A DNA stretch of 64,000 nucleotides from Ascaphus truei (lineage: Eukaryota; Chordata; Amphibia; Anura; Ascaphidae), in assembly GCA_036426205.1 (NCBI GenBank), contig CM071568.1, positions 50,494,666 through 50,558,665 on the forward strand. The letters are read 5' to 3'. How positions within the stretch are numbered: position 1 is the first letter of the stretch; every line of letters begins with the position of its first letter. Of this stretch, positions 21,350 through 33,179 are shown one piece after another. The notes beneath the pieces are model-generated. The model had not been told where the DNA came from. It was given only the letters and a program-made list of their open reading frames with translations, and ran no database searches. A program made the translations under genes and the position numbers.

Positions 21350-22186
21350 AGGCTTCACCATTGCCCAGGTTCCTTAGTGCCTGAGGTCTCCCATTTGTAA
21401 CTACCATGAGCCCAAAGGGAAATGTCCATCTATATTTGGTATTGTGGTCTCTTAATTTCGCCGTTATCTCTCAGAGATTTCTTCTTTTGGCTAGTGTGGA
21501 AGGTGCCAGGTCAGCGTATACCTATAGGGGAATATTTTGGAACTTGAGGTCCCTGGAGCCTCTTGTCACCGTGTTGAAGGCCTCCTTTGTTTTAAAGTAT
21601 TGGAATCTCAACACCACAAACCTTGGTCTTTCTCCTGGTTGGGATCTCATTCTTAGGGCTCTGTGACATATGCCCAGGGTAAGAGACTCCTCAGTAAAAT
21701 CTGGAAGAGTTGATGTTAGCCATTTGCACATGAACCCTTCAATATCTGTTTCAGATTCGGGGTTCCCCGAATCCAGAGATTATTACGGCGTTCTCTGTTC
21801 TCTGTATCTTCCTTTCTGTCTTTGATGTCTAAGAGCTGGGACTTCACTTCCTTCAGCTCAGCATCCATAAGGGATTGCCGGGTGATTGCAGCGTCGACCT
21901 TGGATCCTATAGAGCTAGTGCGTTCCCCATGGGAAGATATCTCCTCTTTAAGATTCTTCACCTCTGTTTGCACTAGGGATTCAATGTTATTAAAGAATAT
22001 AAGTAACTCGTTCTTTGTGGAGAGAGTTTCGATTTCCCTCTTCGATTCAGAGTCTGAGTGTTCCCCGGAGGAAACCTCTCCCAGCTCCGCCTGTTGTGGG
22101 GATGGCCGACCATCTTTTTAAAAGTATTCTCGTAACTCATTCTGGTTGTTTTTCTTTTTGATGGTTCTAACAGCTTTTGAAGCCAT
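21350..22186 (-). pseudogene. L1 LINE ORF1 (RNA-binding protein, decayed)
   Basis: The minus-strand start is ATG at 22,186 (MASKAVRTIKKKN). A stop about 22 codons in breaks the frame, after which it continues through an acidic segment. A coiled-coil region follows (VKNLKEEISSHGERTSSIG, ELKEVKSQLLDIKDR), then the hallmark RERRNNLWIRG (about 21,785). The RRM part contains HRALRMRSQPGERPRFVVLRF (about 21,655-21,600), and the C-terminal domain has DLAPSTLAKRRNL and YRWTFPFGL (about 21,430). L1 ORF1p trimerises through the coiled coil and coats L1 RNA. Several stops interrupt this copy. Upstream lies a CpG-rich 5'UTR; downstream ORF2 is absent. Confidence 0.85.
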
Positions 22187-23138
22187 GGTAAGTGGGACTT
22201 GCTTGTGATATGGTTTATATTAAGAAGGTTAGTCAGAGCAGATTTGCTGTCATAAGCTTAGAATGAAGCCTGGGGTTTTACGGAACATGGGTCTGAGGAG
22301 CCATCCTAGCCAGCTCTATTTAGGCTTTTCTGTGCAGACAGATTTTTTTAGAGGGATACATATTCCCATGTGACAGATCACTGTATTGCAGTCTGTGTTT
22401 GTTGATTTGTTTATCTCTCTTTTTTTTAAATTAATTATTTTCCCCCCCACCATTTTTATTCTTATACACACAAAAAGAAAAGGGGGGGGGGATGGGGGTT
22501 GGATGCTCCCCTGTAAAAGATGGATATTGAGCTGCAGGCTTTTACTTAAAGGCCTTTATTGAATTTGTGTGTGAATGAATGAGGGGACTATAAGATTCTG
22601 GATGTTCACGCTTAACATCAGTAGCTGACTGGCACTAACTGCAGTTCCCTGCTGTTTCTTAGAGGCCTTTGATAGCCATCTTGGGTAGAGGGGACACTCT
22701 GGTGGTCTTGAGACCTCCTCCGTAGCAAGCGGCTGGGAGATTGCACTCCACGGTGCAGTCTCCGCAGGGTCTGAGCCATCAGTCAGAGGCACCGGACTTG
22801 CTGTGTGTTGGGGGGAGAGAGACAGGATCGCACTTCCAGAGCCTCCGCAGCAGCCTCACCGGCAAGCAGCCGCTAGCTGGGAGCACAGCACCGGGGCGGG
22901 GACTCCTGACAGGCGGTCCCCCTCTGCTTCGCTTCCTACCTCCTCTGCAGTGCCGTGTCTCACCCCCGCCGCTACTGGTGTTAGGCCTCTTCACTCGCGT
23001 CGCTGGCCGTGGTCCTGTCCTGCAGTCCCTTGCCTTTTGTCTGCATGCAATGCTCACCCTCAACAGCACCGGAGCCCGTCCGATAACCTCACCAGACCCA
23101 GGGGCTCATGTCCCCACCGGGTTTTCTCCATAGGTCCC
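22187..23138 (-). promoter_or_regulatory. L1 5'UTR, proximal part (CpG-rich)
   Basis: Upstream of ORF1 on the minus strand the sequence becomes GC- and CpG-rich (22,690-23,130), as expected of an L1 internal promoter. A CAAGATGGC YY1-type core lies on the minus strand near 22,675. Homopolymers (C run near 22,443, G run near 22,483) lie between. The 5'UTR appears to continue beyond the LTR at 24,009-24,303. Long frames here are compositional. Confidence 0.5.
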
Positions 23139-24008
23139 TGTAATGGTGCTCACCTCAAACAGGACTTGGACCACGAGGCTGTGGTGGGGATACAGATAAC
23201 AGCCGACCTACAACCACGAGACCCGGTCCGGATTGCAGAGTCAGGGTCATGTAGCTGCGTCAGGGAAGAAGAGTGTGGGTAGGTCGAAGTACTTGCCGTA
23301 GTCAGGGGTTGGAGAGAAAAGAGTGGTCGAGATCCATAGCCATGGTCAAGTAGAGGAGAGAGAGGGAGTCCAGTAGCGGGCCGAGGTCCAGGGGTACGAG
23401 AATAGGAGGTCCTGGCATGAGCTGGGGTCACAACGAAGAGAGCAAGACAGGCAACGGTACAGCTCAACAACAAGCAGCTTGTAGCAAGCATGGTACGTAA
23501 ACAGTAGTTTATGCTCAGCAATGTAGCAGAGAGCTTACTGGGTATTTAAATGGCAGGCAGCCAATGGGAGGAAAGCACACAGCTGCAGAGTAAGAAATGT
23601 GGAGCAGCCCACAGCTGCAAGGTAAAGAGCACTCAGACATAGACTGTCCACTGATAGGCAGAGGTGGGGTGCACAGTAGGTGAGAAATAATTAAGAGAAT
23701 TAACCCCTTGTTTGCTTGTGTCTGCACGGAGTCTGCCTGTAGGCACTGTGCGCTGTAGGTTGCCATACTGTCACGGGGATGGAGCCTGGGTATGGTTCCT
23801 GCTGTGTTGCCTTTCCTGACAGTGCAACGACCGCGTTGCCCGCAATTCTGTCCCCGCGGTTGTATCACAGGAGCGAGGACCCGAAATCTCCCTATCATGG
23901 ATCTTGCTTGTTAGTAGCGTGGCAAGTGCATGCAGACGGAGCTCTGCGCGCCTCTATCATGGCGGCGCATGACGCATCCGGGGGGCGGGCCTAGCCCCGA
24001 TCCTGACA
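23139..24008 (-). repeat. Solo LTR (Gypsy family G1) inside L1 5'UTR
   Basis: Starts TGTAATGGTGCTC on the plus strand and ends GATCCTGACA, flanked by GTCCC and GTTCC, a 5-bp duplication with one mismatch. The first 60 bp resemble the LTR at 61,595, and the internal GGTTGGAGAGA and CAAGACAGGCAA words recur in the other family members. Orientation is inferred from the 3' LTR beside a chromodomain at 48,355-48,805. The right half is CpG-rich. No internal coding region. Confidence 0.6.
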
Positions 24009-24303
24009 GTTCCGGATCGATCAGTGGCTCTCGGGTCAGTAGAACCACGCACGTCCGGGCGCCATCTTGAGCTCCTCGTGGAGTAGTTACTGCAGAGGCC
24101 CTTCTTGGATCGTGAGTACTGTATATCCTTTGATCAGCCGTCTGGTCGCAGAGGGGTACCAGGAACAATTTACAAGCTGTTAAGTGCTCGATCCATGCCT
24201 GAAAGGGGCTTTTTGCTAGGTGTTTTAGGGTTGAATATCCCCTTGTTTCATGGAGCAGAAGTGGCATGCGACTGCTCAGTTCAGAGTCCTGACCACGCCC
24301 CCT
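24009..24303 (-). promoter_or_regulatory. L1 5' end and distal 5'UTR
   Basis: The minus strand begins AGGGGGCGTGGTCAGGACTC at about 24,303, a typical L1 5' start with G-run. It contains CAAGATGGCGC (minus, about 24,069-24,059), matching the YY1 site common in L1 promoters. This suggests a full-length 5' end rather than truncation. The solo LTR separates it from the rest of the 5'UTR. Confidence 0.5.
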
Positions 24304-25890
24304 TTAATTTGCTTTTAATGCCAAATGTGTATCAATTTAATCAATACATTAAGTTTCTGTATTTTTTCACTCAAAATGTTGTCTAAAAATGCTATCTTTT
24401 TTTCTGTAATATGTTTGTCCACACGTTTCTTTCTTTGCATGAATCCCAACAAATTTACATTTGTGATCTAATTATAATTAATTCTCAATCATTCCCATTA
24501 AAACATTTTCTATACACACATGGTTACCCAGTTGTCTAAAGGCATTTACTTTCTCACTATTCAGGGAACACCTGCAAAAGATCATGTGAATGCAACTAAA
24601 TGCCTAGAAAAACAAAAAACTCACTAATCCTTGTTGACTAATCTTGTTAGTAAGCATTGCATTCCATAATATATTGCCAGGTTCTAAGATTTCAGACTTC
24701 AGCAAGCAGCAGAAAAATACAGCATTTCTATACAGTTAACAGTGAAAGCTGCGTTTTATCGGTGTTTGATTGTCAGTATTATACACAGACCTTGACACTA
24801 GTTTGAATAGAAGCTTTTTCACAAGACAATTGAGCTAAGCATGATAACTGGATTTGTCAGTCTGATGTTGCAAGCACTGCAAATAGAAAAAAGTTCTATT
24901 AATTGAGCATGTGAATAAACTTTTGTAATGTTTTCTTCGAGTTTTTGTTGAAGAAGGCCAATTAAGAACATCTGCCTAATGCATATATTCATAGCCCCTT
25001 AAGAATGTGTCATTTGTTAGGGATATCTAACTATATAAAAAAGACTATATTGAACAGAATATCCATCAAATACCTTTATACATATATTTCTCTGCTATTT
25101 TAACATCCATCTACTTGGAGGAAATAACGTCAAATAAATATAGGCTTTAAACTTACACACCATGCAAAACAAAAATATAACAATGCAGTAATGTAAAACA
25201 TACCCTAAAAATGTTTACATTTTTTATGTTGTTAAAGTATTTTCTTTCTATGTAATTTTCATGGCTGGTGGAATCATCAATTCTCCCTTCACTTTGTGGC
25301 CATACCACCCTATATACTGTCCCATTTTATACTCTTACACATCAAGTATAGTATGTGCTCATAACTTTTTGTATTTTTGTCCTATACTCCAACATAATTG
25401 TTGGGGAAAATGGATACAGAATGTTATTCATAACATTTAATATTAATTAAGATCATCTTTCCAGCACTACATACATGTAGAATTCCAGGAAAAACTTGTA
25501 CACCAACCATACCCATTTGATGGGCCAATCCAAATTCCATATCCAACATTTTATGGGAGCACACTTTCATGGCCTGCCATTCATCATTGAGTATGTGCTG
25601 CCTCTTCTTCGGTGATAGGACAGCACTAAACTCTGCTATCAAGCAGAGGCTGTAGCACCACCTCTCCCACAATAAGAGGACAACATCATGCCGTGCTGCT
25701 CACCCTTGTTGTTTACTTCCATGGAAGGATACCAATACACCCCATCACCTAACACCGGCTGCAGCAGGCAGCACCTCTCTCAATAAACAAAGTGGAAGCG
25801 GGGAGAGTATCCTTTCTCCCAGATGAACTGACATGCTGTGCATTCCTCTGGCAAGGTCCATTCGTTGCCGTTACAAATGTTACAAAGTAT
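24304..25890. other. AT-rich stretch, no gene
   Basis: Low-CpG, AT-rich sequence to about 25,430, then a mixed segment to 25,800. Nothing is recognised. Confidence 0.4.
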
Positions 25891-25894
25891 TTTT

Positions 25895-26880
25895 TATATG
25901 CATGCGGAGGGGGGGGGGGTTATATGTATTGGGGTGTAAACCCTGGTACAATCAGGTTGCCAGTAGTTGATATGGGGTTTTCCCCTCCGAGGAGCTGCAT
26001 TTGAGTGACAGTGGGTGGCGGTGACATCAGACCTGGGCATGACCAATCATGAGCCAGACCTGGTGCCCTTCTCCCGGCTGTACTTAAGGGCAGTACCACC
26101 CCAAATGCGGGAGTGCCTTTCCCCACTTGAGGAAGGCAGGTCACACAGTGGAGAGGCTGATTATTGGGCCTTCTCCAGTCCTCTTCCCTCCAGGGGAGAG
26201 TGAGCATGGACCATACCTCTGCCTCTGCTAGGGAGGCAGGGAAGAGCTAGGATGCTGTGGGTGCCCTTGGTCTGTAGTGATGGTCCAGGGCCCATTCTTC
26301 AGTGGTAGCTGAGAAGTACTGCATCGGACAGAAGCCTGCCTTGTTACGGTACTGTAAAGAAGAGATAATAAACCATTCCTATTGTTATACCTCCTGTCTG
26401 GTGCGTGACTTTACTGGGGGGGAGGTAATTGTTCTACCATGGGTGATCACCTTCAGTTCATGGAGCCTATCGCAGATGGAGGCGCTGCACTGCTAAAGCG
26501 ATATGTAGGGAATGAACTCAAGAAGCCTAATCCTGTGTCCCCACTACCACTGGCGGACGACTCAGCCCTCCTGTTACCAGAAGGTATCATGCACCACACG
26601 ACCAGTAATGGCCAAATCTCCCAACACCGTTACATGTGTAGCACACTTATCCCCTCCCTTCCACCCCCCCCCCCACCCAAGGGAGATCTGCTCTTGCAGG
26701 ATAAGTGCCTCATGTTAATGATGTGGTGGTGCATACCTGTTGGATCACAGCAGAGTGCTCTACAGACGGTAGTAGGGAGTATCAACAGGGCAGTTCTCAG
26801 CTCAGGTCTCGTGGTGCAGCGCCTCCATCTTGTAGGGCTTTAGAAGTTCTCCTCACAAGCACTCCTCAACCATAGATACA
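25895..26880 (+). repeat. LTR-like sequence with short internal region (family G3)
   Basis: After a G-run with TTATATGTATTGGGG (25,910-25,932), the stretch from TGTAAACCCTGG (about 25,935) looks LTR-like. It has a TACTTAAGG TATA-like site (about 26,081) and AATAAACC (about 26,366). An ATGGAGGCGCTGCAC-like word follows at about 26,477. The same word appears inverted at about 26,813 and again near 33,104, 40,988 and 63,428 beside similar sequence. No gag or pol domains. The boundaries and the LTR interpretation are tentative. Confidence 0.35.
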
Positions 26881-26913
26881 AGTAGGCAGATGATGGTAGA
26901 AGTGGTTTTTATT

Positions 26914-27498
26914 TGTAAGGATCCGGGAGTCACGCCACCCTCAGTGCAGTCCCGCCTTACCTCGGACTGCAATCAGGGCTTCCGCACCCTGCGACTGATT
27001 CTCACAGAAATGTTGAGGCAATCTTGCAGCAATGTTGAGGAATTTACTGTGAGACTGCCCCAGAATTTCCAAGGCAAGAATTCTAATACTCGTGGCTGCA
27101 TGTGTAGTTGCATTGTGTTTACCTCTTCTCTGCCTCCACAGTCTTGCCTTGTCTTGCTGTTCCTCGCTCTGTGTACGACGCAGCTTCACTTTTGGACTCC
27201 GCTCTTCCGTACTCCTGACCCCAGCTATCTATGACAATCCGCACTTCTCCAACCCTTACCTCGGCACTCGGACCACGACCATTTTCACCTCTCCAAGCCA
27301 GACCACGGCTTATAGTACCTGCAAGGATCCATACCTCTCCAACCCAGATCATGGCAAGTATATCGACTATCCGTATCTCTCCAACCGCGACTCAGCTACC
27401 TCGACCAACCTACACTACAGGCACGCCCTCGTGTCTGTGGGTGGCGTTTCTATCCAGTCCCGTGGTCCTGCCTTGTTTGTGGTAAGCATACCGTGACA
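26914..27498 (+). repeat. Solo LTR (family G1) with exact TSD
   Basis: 585 bp beginning TGTAAGGATCCGGG and ending CCGTGACA, flanked by perfect TTATT duplications (26,909-26,913 and 27,499-27,503). Its start matches the 3' LTR of the chromodomain Gypsy at 48,805 (TGTAAGGATTC). Internally it is rich in degenerate CTCTCCAACCC repeats. No internal genes remain. Confidence 0.75.
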
Positions 27499-27503
27499 TT
27501 ATT

Positions 27504-27958
27504 GAAGCAATACATCATACTCCAACCTCTCACTCTTCCCTGGATCAGACCCAAGGGGTTGAGGCCCCAAGAGCCCATCCTTGATCCCCTTACCCCTGAT
27601 GGGGCAAGGTGGAGTAGCTCCCACTCCACAGAGGGAGTGGACAGAACCCACACAATTTAATGGTGTGCCTGATTTTATACCTGGTGAGGGGGTTGTAACT
27701 CTGCGCCATAACAGGGCAGGTACAGGTACTGACAGGCATCACACCACTTGCATGTGACCCAGTCAGTACCCTCCCAGACATGACACTCCTAACAGCCATT
27801 AGGCCTGCACCTGGATATGATAACATTGTATCCTATCCAGTCTGCAACTCACATGCTAGGCCTCTTTGCAGGAGTTTAACCCCAACACTGCCTGTTCCTA
27901 TCAGGACTTATAATGTTAGGGCCAAAGAAAAGGGTATAGCCAGGGGCACTAGGCTATA
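27504..27958 (-). repeat. LTR-like repeat (family G2)
   Basis: On the minus strand it shares GGCAGTGTTGGGGTTAAA, a TACAAA/TATAAA box and GGGCCTCAACCCC...GATCCAGGGA with 32,660-32,950 on the plus strand. It is truncated at the G1 LTR junction on one side and at the minisatellite on the other. Confidence 0.5.
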
Positions 27959-28085
27959 AATGGGTGTATTTTTTATATGTATTGGGGGGGGGGGGGGTGT
28001 ATTTGTATATGTATTGGAAGGTGGGTGTATTTTTGTATATGTATTGGGGGGGTGTGTGTTTTTTTTATATGTTAGCATGGTTCCC
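27959..28085. repeat. Minisatellite GTGTATTTTT..ATATGTATTGGGG
   Basis: Three to four copies of a roughly 30-bp unit with variable G runs. The same unit occurs at 25,900 and 29,935-30,235, and a related C/A-rich form occurs at 46,500-46,830. Confidence 0.75.
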
Positions 28086-29934
28086 CCCCACCCCCCTCTG
28101 GGAGATTACACAGCCTATGCTACCTACTGTAGTATGTGGTGCAATACCTGTTTAGAGCAGGAGAGCTGAGCTGATCTGTGGTAGTATGGAGATCAGGACA
28201 GGCTTATGTGCTTTCTCTCGTTCTTTCTCTTTGGTGTTCAGCGACTCCAGCCGTAGTGGTTTCCAAGGTATCCAGAAATCAGCCCCCACTACTGCACTCT
28301 TTCCCCCTCAGCCCAAGGACTGATACCCAGACTGAGGTATATTAGCACAGGATCTTTATTGGGTGGCAAAAACCATATGAAGTATATCGCTCACTGATGC
28401 ATGTAATTTAACATTTGAATAAATTAACTTTAGCCTAAGATATCAAGATAGATACCGGGTGCTACCTATGTGCTGATATGAAATGTATTTTCAAAGAAGG
28501 AAAAAGGCTTTATGTTGTAAAGACTTTCCCCAGCAAGAAGCACATTGGTGGTGCACACCAAGGCTTAACATTTATTATGCTTTAATTAAAATAATGGTAC
28601 ACATATACATTAAACTTTATATCCAAAATTAAACAGTGTGTATCGTGTTATTTAAAATCTTGATTGATAAGGGGTGCAAGTATAAGACTCTGTTTAGTAA
28701 TCCATACCCATCATTATTGTGTAATCATAGGATACTTATATATAATAATCCTACAATAATGGATAAGTGTATACTCCCGTGTGCAGTTATAATAGTAGTG
28801 CTGACATCAATACTTCAACAGGCGTATTGTCCCTACCACAGATGACTAAAGCAACTTGTTGTTGGGATAGTATTGTGTAACCAATGATCCTAACTGTATG
28901 ACACTTGATGCTATACAAAAGATATGGGTCAGCAACACAGCATACCTAATTACTCACCATAGACTATGCCTATTGTGCATATACACCCTAATGAACTGCT
29001 AATATTGCCAGGTATAATTTATAGATTGATCTCACTATATATAAACGTCATAGACATCATGACACAGTTCTAACATCACTGTATAATTTTACACTCATCT
29101 AATTGTAATGCAAAGATTACACAATTGTATTGGAAAGAGTGAACAGTGCCCTAAGGTTAGGTGCAATGCACAGCACAGTGAATGGTGAGAGGTAAGTAGA
29201 TTGATTCCGTGCCAGTGGCCCATTAATTTACAATTATACCAACATTATAATGTCCTAAAAGTCATTGTCTACATTAATATGTTCAGTCAAAAGCTAGTTT
29301 AATATCCCTCAGTTCAAACATAAATACCAATGGTAGAGATTAATAACAATCTAGCACACGGCGGTGCTTTCTATCAGCATGATACAACCTTCTAGCTGCC
29401 ACGGTGTCGATACACAGAGTCTGGCACTCCTCCTGCGATGACGTCACCACGTCCCACGTTCAATGACGTCACCACGTGTACTGCCTATTTATTGGGTGGT
29501 ACTCACTGCAGTTCTTCCCCAGAGCGGTGCATGTTCTCAGAGGTTCCATTCCTCTGGATGGTGCTTTGCCCGTGGTAGTATAGGGCATCAGGCTGAATCT
29601 GTTGTTCCTCCAGCTCAGAGGCTGGGGGTGAGCATGCTCATCCTGCCATAGGAGAGACTCACAGCTCTCTGCTTCTTCTCTCTTCAAGAGCTCAAGCAGG
29701 ACTCTGGACTAAATTTGGTATAACCCTAATTAAGACAGGAGGGGCAGGCTTATGGTCTATACCTATTCCTGATAGGCTTACACAGGCAATGAGTCACCAC
29801 CTTACTCTTGTCCATCATAGAGGATGGGCACAAACCCATAGGATTCACCTATTATTGCCTGCAGATAACAGGACTTACATAACAGGGTGGGGAAAGAAAG
29901 GCAGAATAGACATACCCTGTAACATATGTATTGT
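28086..29934 (-). other. LTR-like and unrecognised sequence
   Basis: On the minus strand an AATAAAGATCC polyadenylation-type signal lies at about 28,352. A CRE-bearing GC-richer segment (two TGACGTCA sites, 29,439 and 29,464) lies upstream. This could be a long LTR, but I could not find ends or a target duplication. No coding region. Confidence 0.3.
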
Positions 29935-30235
29935 GGGTGGGTATATATTTTTTTATATGTATTGGGGGGTGGGTGTATTATTTATATAATTGGGGCTGGG
30001 TGTATTTTTTTTATATGTATGGAGGTGAATATATTTTTTAGATGTATTGGGGGGTGGGTGTATTTTTGTATATGTATTGGGGGGCGGTGTATTTTTTAAT
30101 ATGTGTTGGGGGGGTTTATTTTTTATATGTTTTGGGCAGGGTGTATTTTTTTTAATGTGTTGGGAGGGTGTATTTTTTTTATATATATTTTGGGGAGGGT
30201 GTATTTTTTTATATATATTGGAGGTGGGGTTCGCA
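29935..30235. repeat. Minisatellite GTGTATTTTT..ATATGTATTGGGG, long array
   Basis: About ten degenerate copies of a 25-30-bp unit (GTGTATTTTTTATATGTATTGGGG type). Overlapping frames rich in F, Y, V and G are artefacts of the repeat. Confidence 0.8.
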
Positions 30236-30632
30236 TTTTTTACCATTGTGTCCAGTATTTTTGGAGAATCCACCTGGCAACCCTAGCTGTATATGTAAAT
30301 ACAATTTCTTCAATCTGATGCAGAATTTTAGACTTGCACCACTTCAGATGTGGAAGATCTTTGGGGACAAATAAAAGGGAAAAAGAATGGTGCACTGAGA
30401 GGCAGAATGTTATATATCTCATTATAATATGTGCACCATGTGACACTACCTAATCCGCTAGGGCAGATGGATGCAAGATATAAAGACGTTGGTATATGAT
30501 ATTTCTCCTTGCAATAGTTTAGCTCTACATTTTCCTAATTATGCTATTTTAGCACTTTCTTACTGTACTTATTTTGAGTGTTTCTACAATTTGGTAAAAT
30601 TCCCAAACTAAACTACAAAATGATTATGGAAC

Positions 30633-31208
30633 TGTAGGCGGACGCTCACAGAGGTATGCAAGGGAGACTTGTTATGGTGAAATTAAATAAGGCTTTTATT
30701 GCGCCTGTTTCCTTAACATCAGGAAACCATCCAAAAAAGGGGTAAACAAAGCTTCTATTCACTTGGGAGTATTTCTAGGGAAAACTATGTACAACTCCCT
30801 TTAGATAAGCATGTCTCCCAGCCCCCAAACATATATCATGAAATGAGCAGATATAAAAAGTCTTATAAAGGAAAGTCTTATCTGTTCCTTGTAGTTGGAG
30901 GGAAAATCTCCTCTGTTCCTGGGTTGCTACCTTTTCCTCAGGTTTTGTCAGCATTCGGGTTTTAGAAGTTTCCCCTGTGTCTTGAAAGCAGCACTGCTGT
31001 TTCTTCTGGCCGGCTCAAGACATCTGTCCCCATGGCCAGTCTCACAAGTTGTGAGACTCCGGCACAATCTCCCTTTCTGTTTCAAGGGCAGGCTTTTCTA
31101 AGCAACCTAATCAGGCAGGTGGTGTTTGTTAATTGATTACCAGCAGTTAACCACCACACTGCTGGATTAGAGGCATATTTCCTGAACAGGGATAACTCCC
31201 CTGTTACA
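30633..31208 (-). repeat. Solo LTR with exact 5-bp TSD
   Basis: 576 bp. The plus strand begins TGTAGGCGGACGC and ends CCCCTGTTACA, with perfect GGAAC duplications at 30,628-30,632 and 31,209-31,213. On the minus strand an AATAAAAGCC polyadenylation signal (about 30,697) fits orientation, and the minus start is TGTAACAGGGGAG. No internal region survives. It is unrelated by eye to family G1. Confidence 0.75.
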
Positions 31209-31213
31209 GGAAC

Positions 31214-31515
31214 CAAAACCAATACACAAGTGAAAGTGGACACCATAATGTTCTCCTTTTATAAATCTAGTGCAATACCTTTGCACCTTGATGACTAATA
31301 AATAGATCCTTTAGTACATTAACTTAAATTGATAGTCAATAAATTCAGACTAAAACGTAATTCTTGATTTTTTTGTCGTGTTTATGTGAATTTTGAGTTT
31401 TTTGCTTTGAACTTAAGTGTGCACTAGATCTCATATTCCTATAAGCCTTTTTAAGAACCACTGCACATGCTATATTTTTATTGGTGACGGTGCATGGTGC
31501 TAAATAGATATACAG
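31214..31515. other. AT-rich stretch, nothing recognised
   Basis: No features were recognised between the solo LTR and the mariner-type MITE. Confidence 0.4.
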
Positions 31516-31517
31516 TA

Positions 31518-31729
31518 CAGCTCAACCCCGTTATAATGCGATCGTTACAACGCGATGCAAGCATGGCTCCCAATTTTTGTATTTATGAATACTTTACAAC
31601 ACAATTATTGGTATCTTAAATACTTTATTGTACGATGCATACAATTGTACATTATTTCTAACGCGATCCGCTTATAACGCAATGTGATTCTTTGGACCCC
31701 AAGCACAGCGTTATAAGGGGGTTGAGCTG
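31518..31729. mobile_element. Tc1/mariner-type MITE, 212 bp
   Basis: The termini CAGCTCAACCCCGTTATAA and, on the opposite strand, CAGCTCAACCCCCTTATAA are inverted repeats of about 26 bp, flanked by TA on both sides (31,516-31,517 and 31,730-31,731). Internal GCGATC and GCGTTATAA words repeat. No transposase; it would have been moved in trans by a Tc1/mariner superfamily enzyme. Confidence 0.75.
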
Positions 31730-31731
31730 TA

Positions 31732-32650
31732 TTAGTATGGTATCCCTATTTGCATAAAAGTGGTACAATAAATGTATTCGATCTAATATACAAGATATTC
31801 ATTATTTGCATAGATATTGCATTTTCACAGAAGAGGTTTTTTTTTTAATCACTCTGTTTAATTGCCAGCTGCATGTAATATTTTGTCCATTAATCATCCC
31901 TTTTTGTTCAGTTCAACCCCTTCGCTTCCAGAAGTGCAGCCGACGCACTGCGTTGCAATGTGTTAAAGGTTCCTCTGGCAAAGGAAGGCTTAAAGTTTGA
32001 ACTATTATGCAACTTTGTCTTAAAATTGAAATAACGTTTTATAAGACTTCTAACCTGGCTTTAAACTTCATTCTTTACACTGAGAAACTTTGTTCTTTTC
32101 ATTTGCATAATGATTTATGTTATTGTCAGTCCTTCAATTACTCACATTTTTACACATCTCAAAAACTGTGTAAAATGATGTGCTGTGTTACAAGGCCATG
32201 CATTTTGTTTGTGCTTCTACTGTATAATAATACCATCATTTAATCTGCGGTATATCTTCAGTGCACCTCGCTGTGCTGTAGACAGATGTGATTATTTCTT
32301 GCCATTCTATCAGAACGTAGTGTTCTTTTTGAAATATGTATAAATGTCTTATGCAGCAATATTTGTTCTACTGGAACTGAAAGTATAACTATTCAGTGTA
32401 CAATGTTGATGTAAAATACTGTAACTGGATTCTACAGATGAATGCAACATTATTCTAAAAAAGAGAGATGCATGTATTTTCCTTTGTATTTGAAACAAAC
32501 TCACTGTGCAAACTTTATTTAGACGAATGTGTATTTTCTTCTGCTTTCAGAATTTTGCTGGTGGGCCTTGTCCTCATACATACATTAAGATGATAACATT
32601 TTAAATAAATGTAACCATGTATCCTCTTGGCTACTAATCTGCCCTGCCTA
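31732..32650. other. AT-rich stretch, possibly 3'UTR-like, unproven
   Basis: Unrecognised. A short CGCTTCCAGAAGTGC fragment near 31,922 resembles common MITE debris. An AATAAATGTAACC signal lies at about 32,603. Without an open exon I do not call a gene. Confidence 0.3.
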
Positions 32651-32654
32651 ACAC

Positions 32655-33170
32655 ATAAGCCCTGTTACCAGTGCAGGCAGTGTTAGGGTTAAATCTATGT
32701 CCTTACTGCTGCAGCAGTAAACAACTCCCTTGAGTGACAGGGGGATGGACCTAAGGTCTGTGTACTGCCCTCTCAGGGGCTCAGACCTAGGATCCTCCCC
32801 TGGGTACAAAAGGGACTGCAGATCCAAATTTAGAGAGAGATCCCCTACCTCAGGGGAGTGGGAACTGCTACCCCATATTCCACCAGGGGATATGGGAGCA
32901 AAGGATAGACCTTTAGGGCCTCAAGCCCTGGGGTTGATTCCAGGGAGAGAGGGAGAGAAAAGAGTGTACATGTTGGTATGCTGTATGAAGAATAAAGAAC
33001 CATCTTTTGTTTAATACTCCTGCCTGAGACGGCAGTTTATCAGGGGGATTGCAAGAGGGTTTTCCTGCAGGAACTGCACCCAGCTCTTCAGGGGCCTGAT
33101 GGAAATTGAGGCCCTGCACCCATGAAGAACTGGGAAGATTCCTAAAGCCTGTCCTATTTGTCCCCAACTA
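32655..33170 (+). repeat. LTR-like repeat (family G2) with start of internal region
   Basis: Shares GGCAGTGTTAGGGTTAAA and CAGGGGAGTGGGAAC-type blocks with the inverse of 27,504-27,958. An AATAAAGAACC polyadenylation signal lies at about 32,990. Downstream, GAGGCCCTGCACCCATG (about 33,101) resembles the GGAGGCGCTGCACC word that follows LTR-like sequence elsewhere in the window. No gag or pol. Confidence 0.5.
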
Positions 33171-33179
33171 ACTCTGACG

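Noticed and set aside
22741..23282. Overlapping long frames in GC-rich DNA
   Set aside because: All are stop-poor because of high GC in the L1 5'UTR and LTR; no family resemblance.
27092..27496. 134-codon frame with Ser/Thr/Pro
   Set aside because: It falls wholly inside a solo LTR with exact target duplication and no domain.
27959..30235. Possible CRISPR-like array
   Set aside because: The units are adjacent and degenerate without unique spacers, and the genome is eukaryotic.
30047..30374. Frames rich in F, Y, V and G resembling membrane peptides
   Set aside because: They are translations of the GTGTATTTTT minisatellite; hydrophobicity is a by-product.
31860..32640. Possible 3'UTR of a host gene
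   Set aside because: It has AT-rich texture and an AATAAA signal but no adjacent coding exon or splice evidence.
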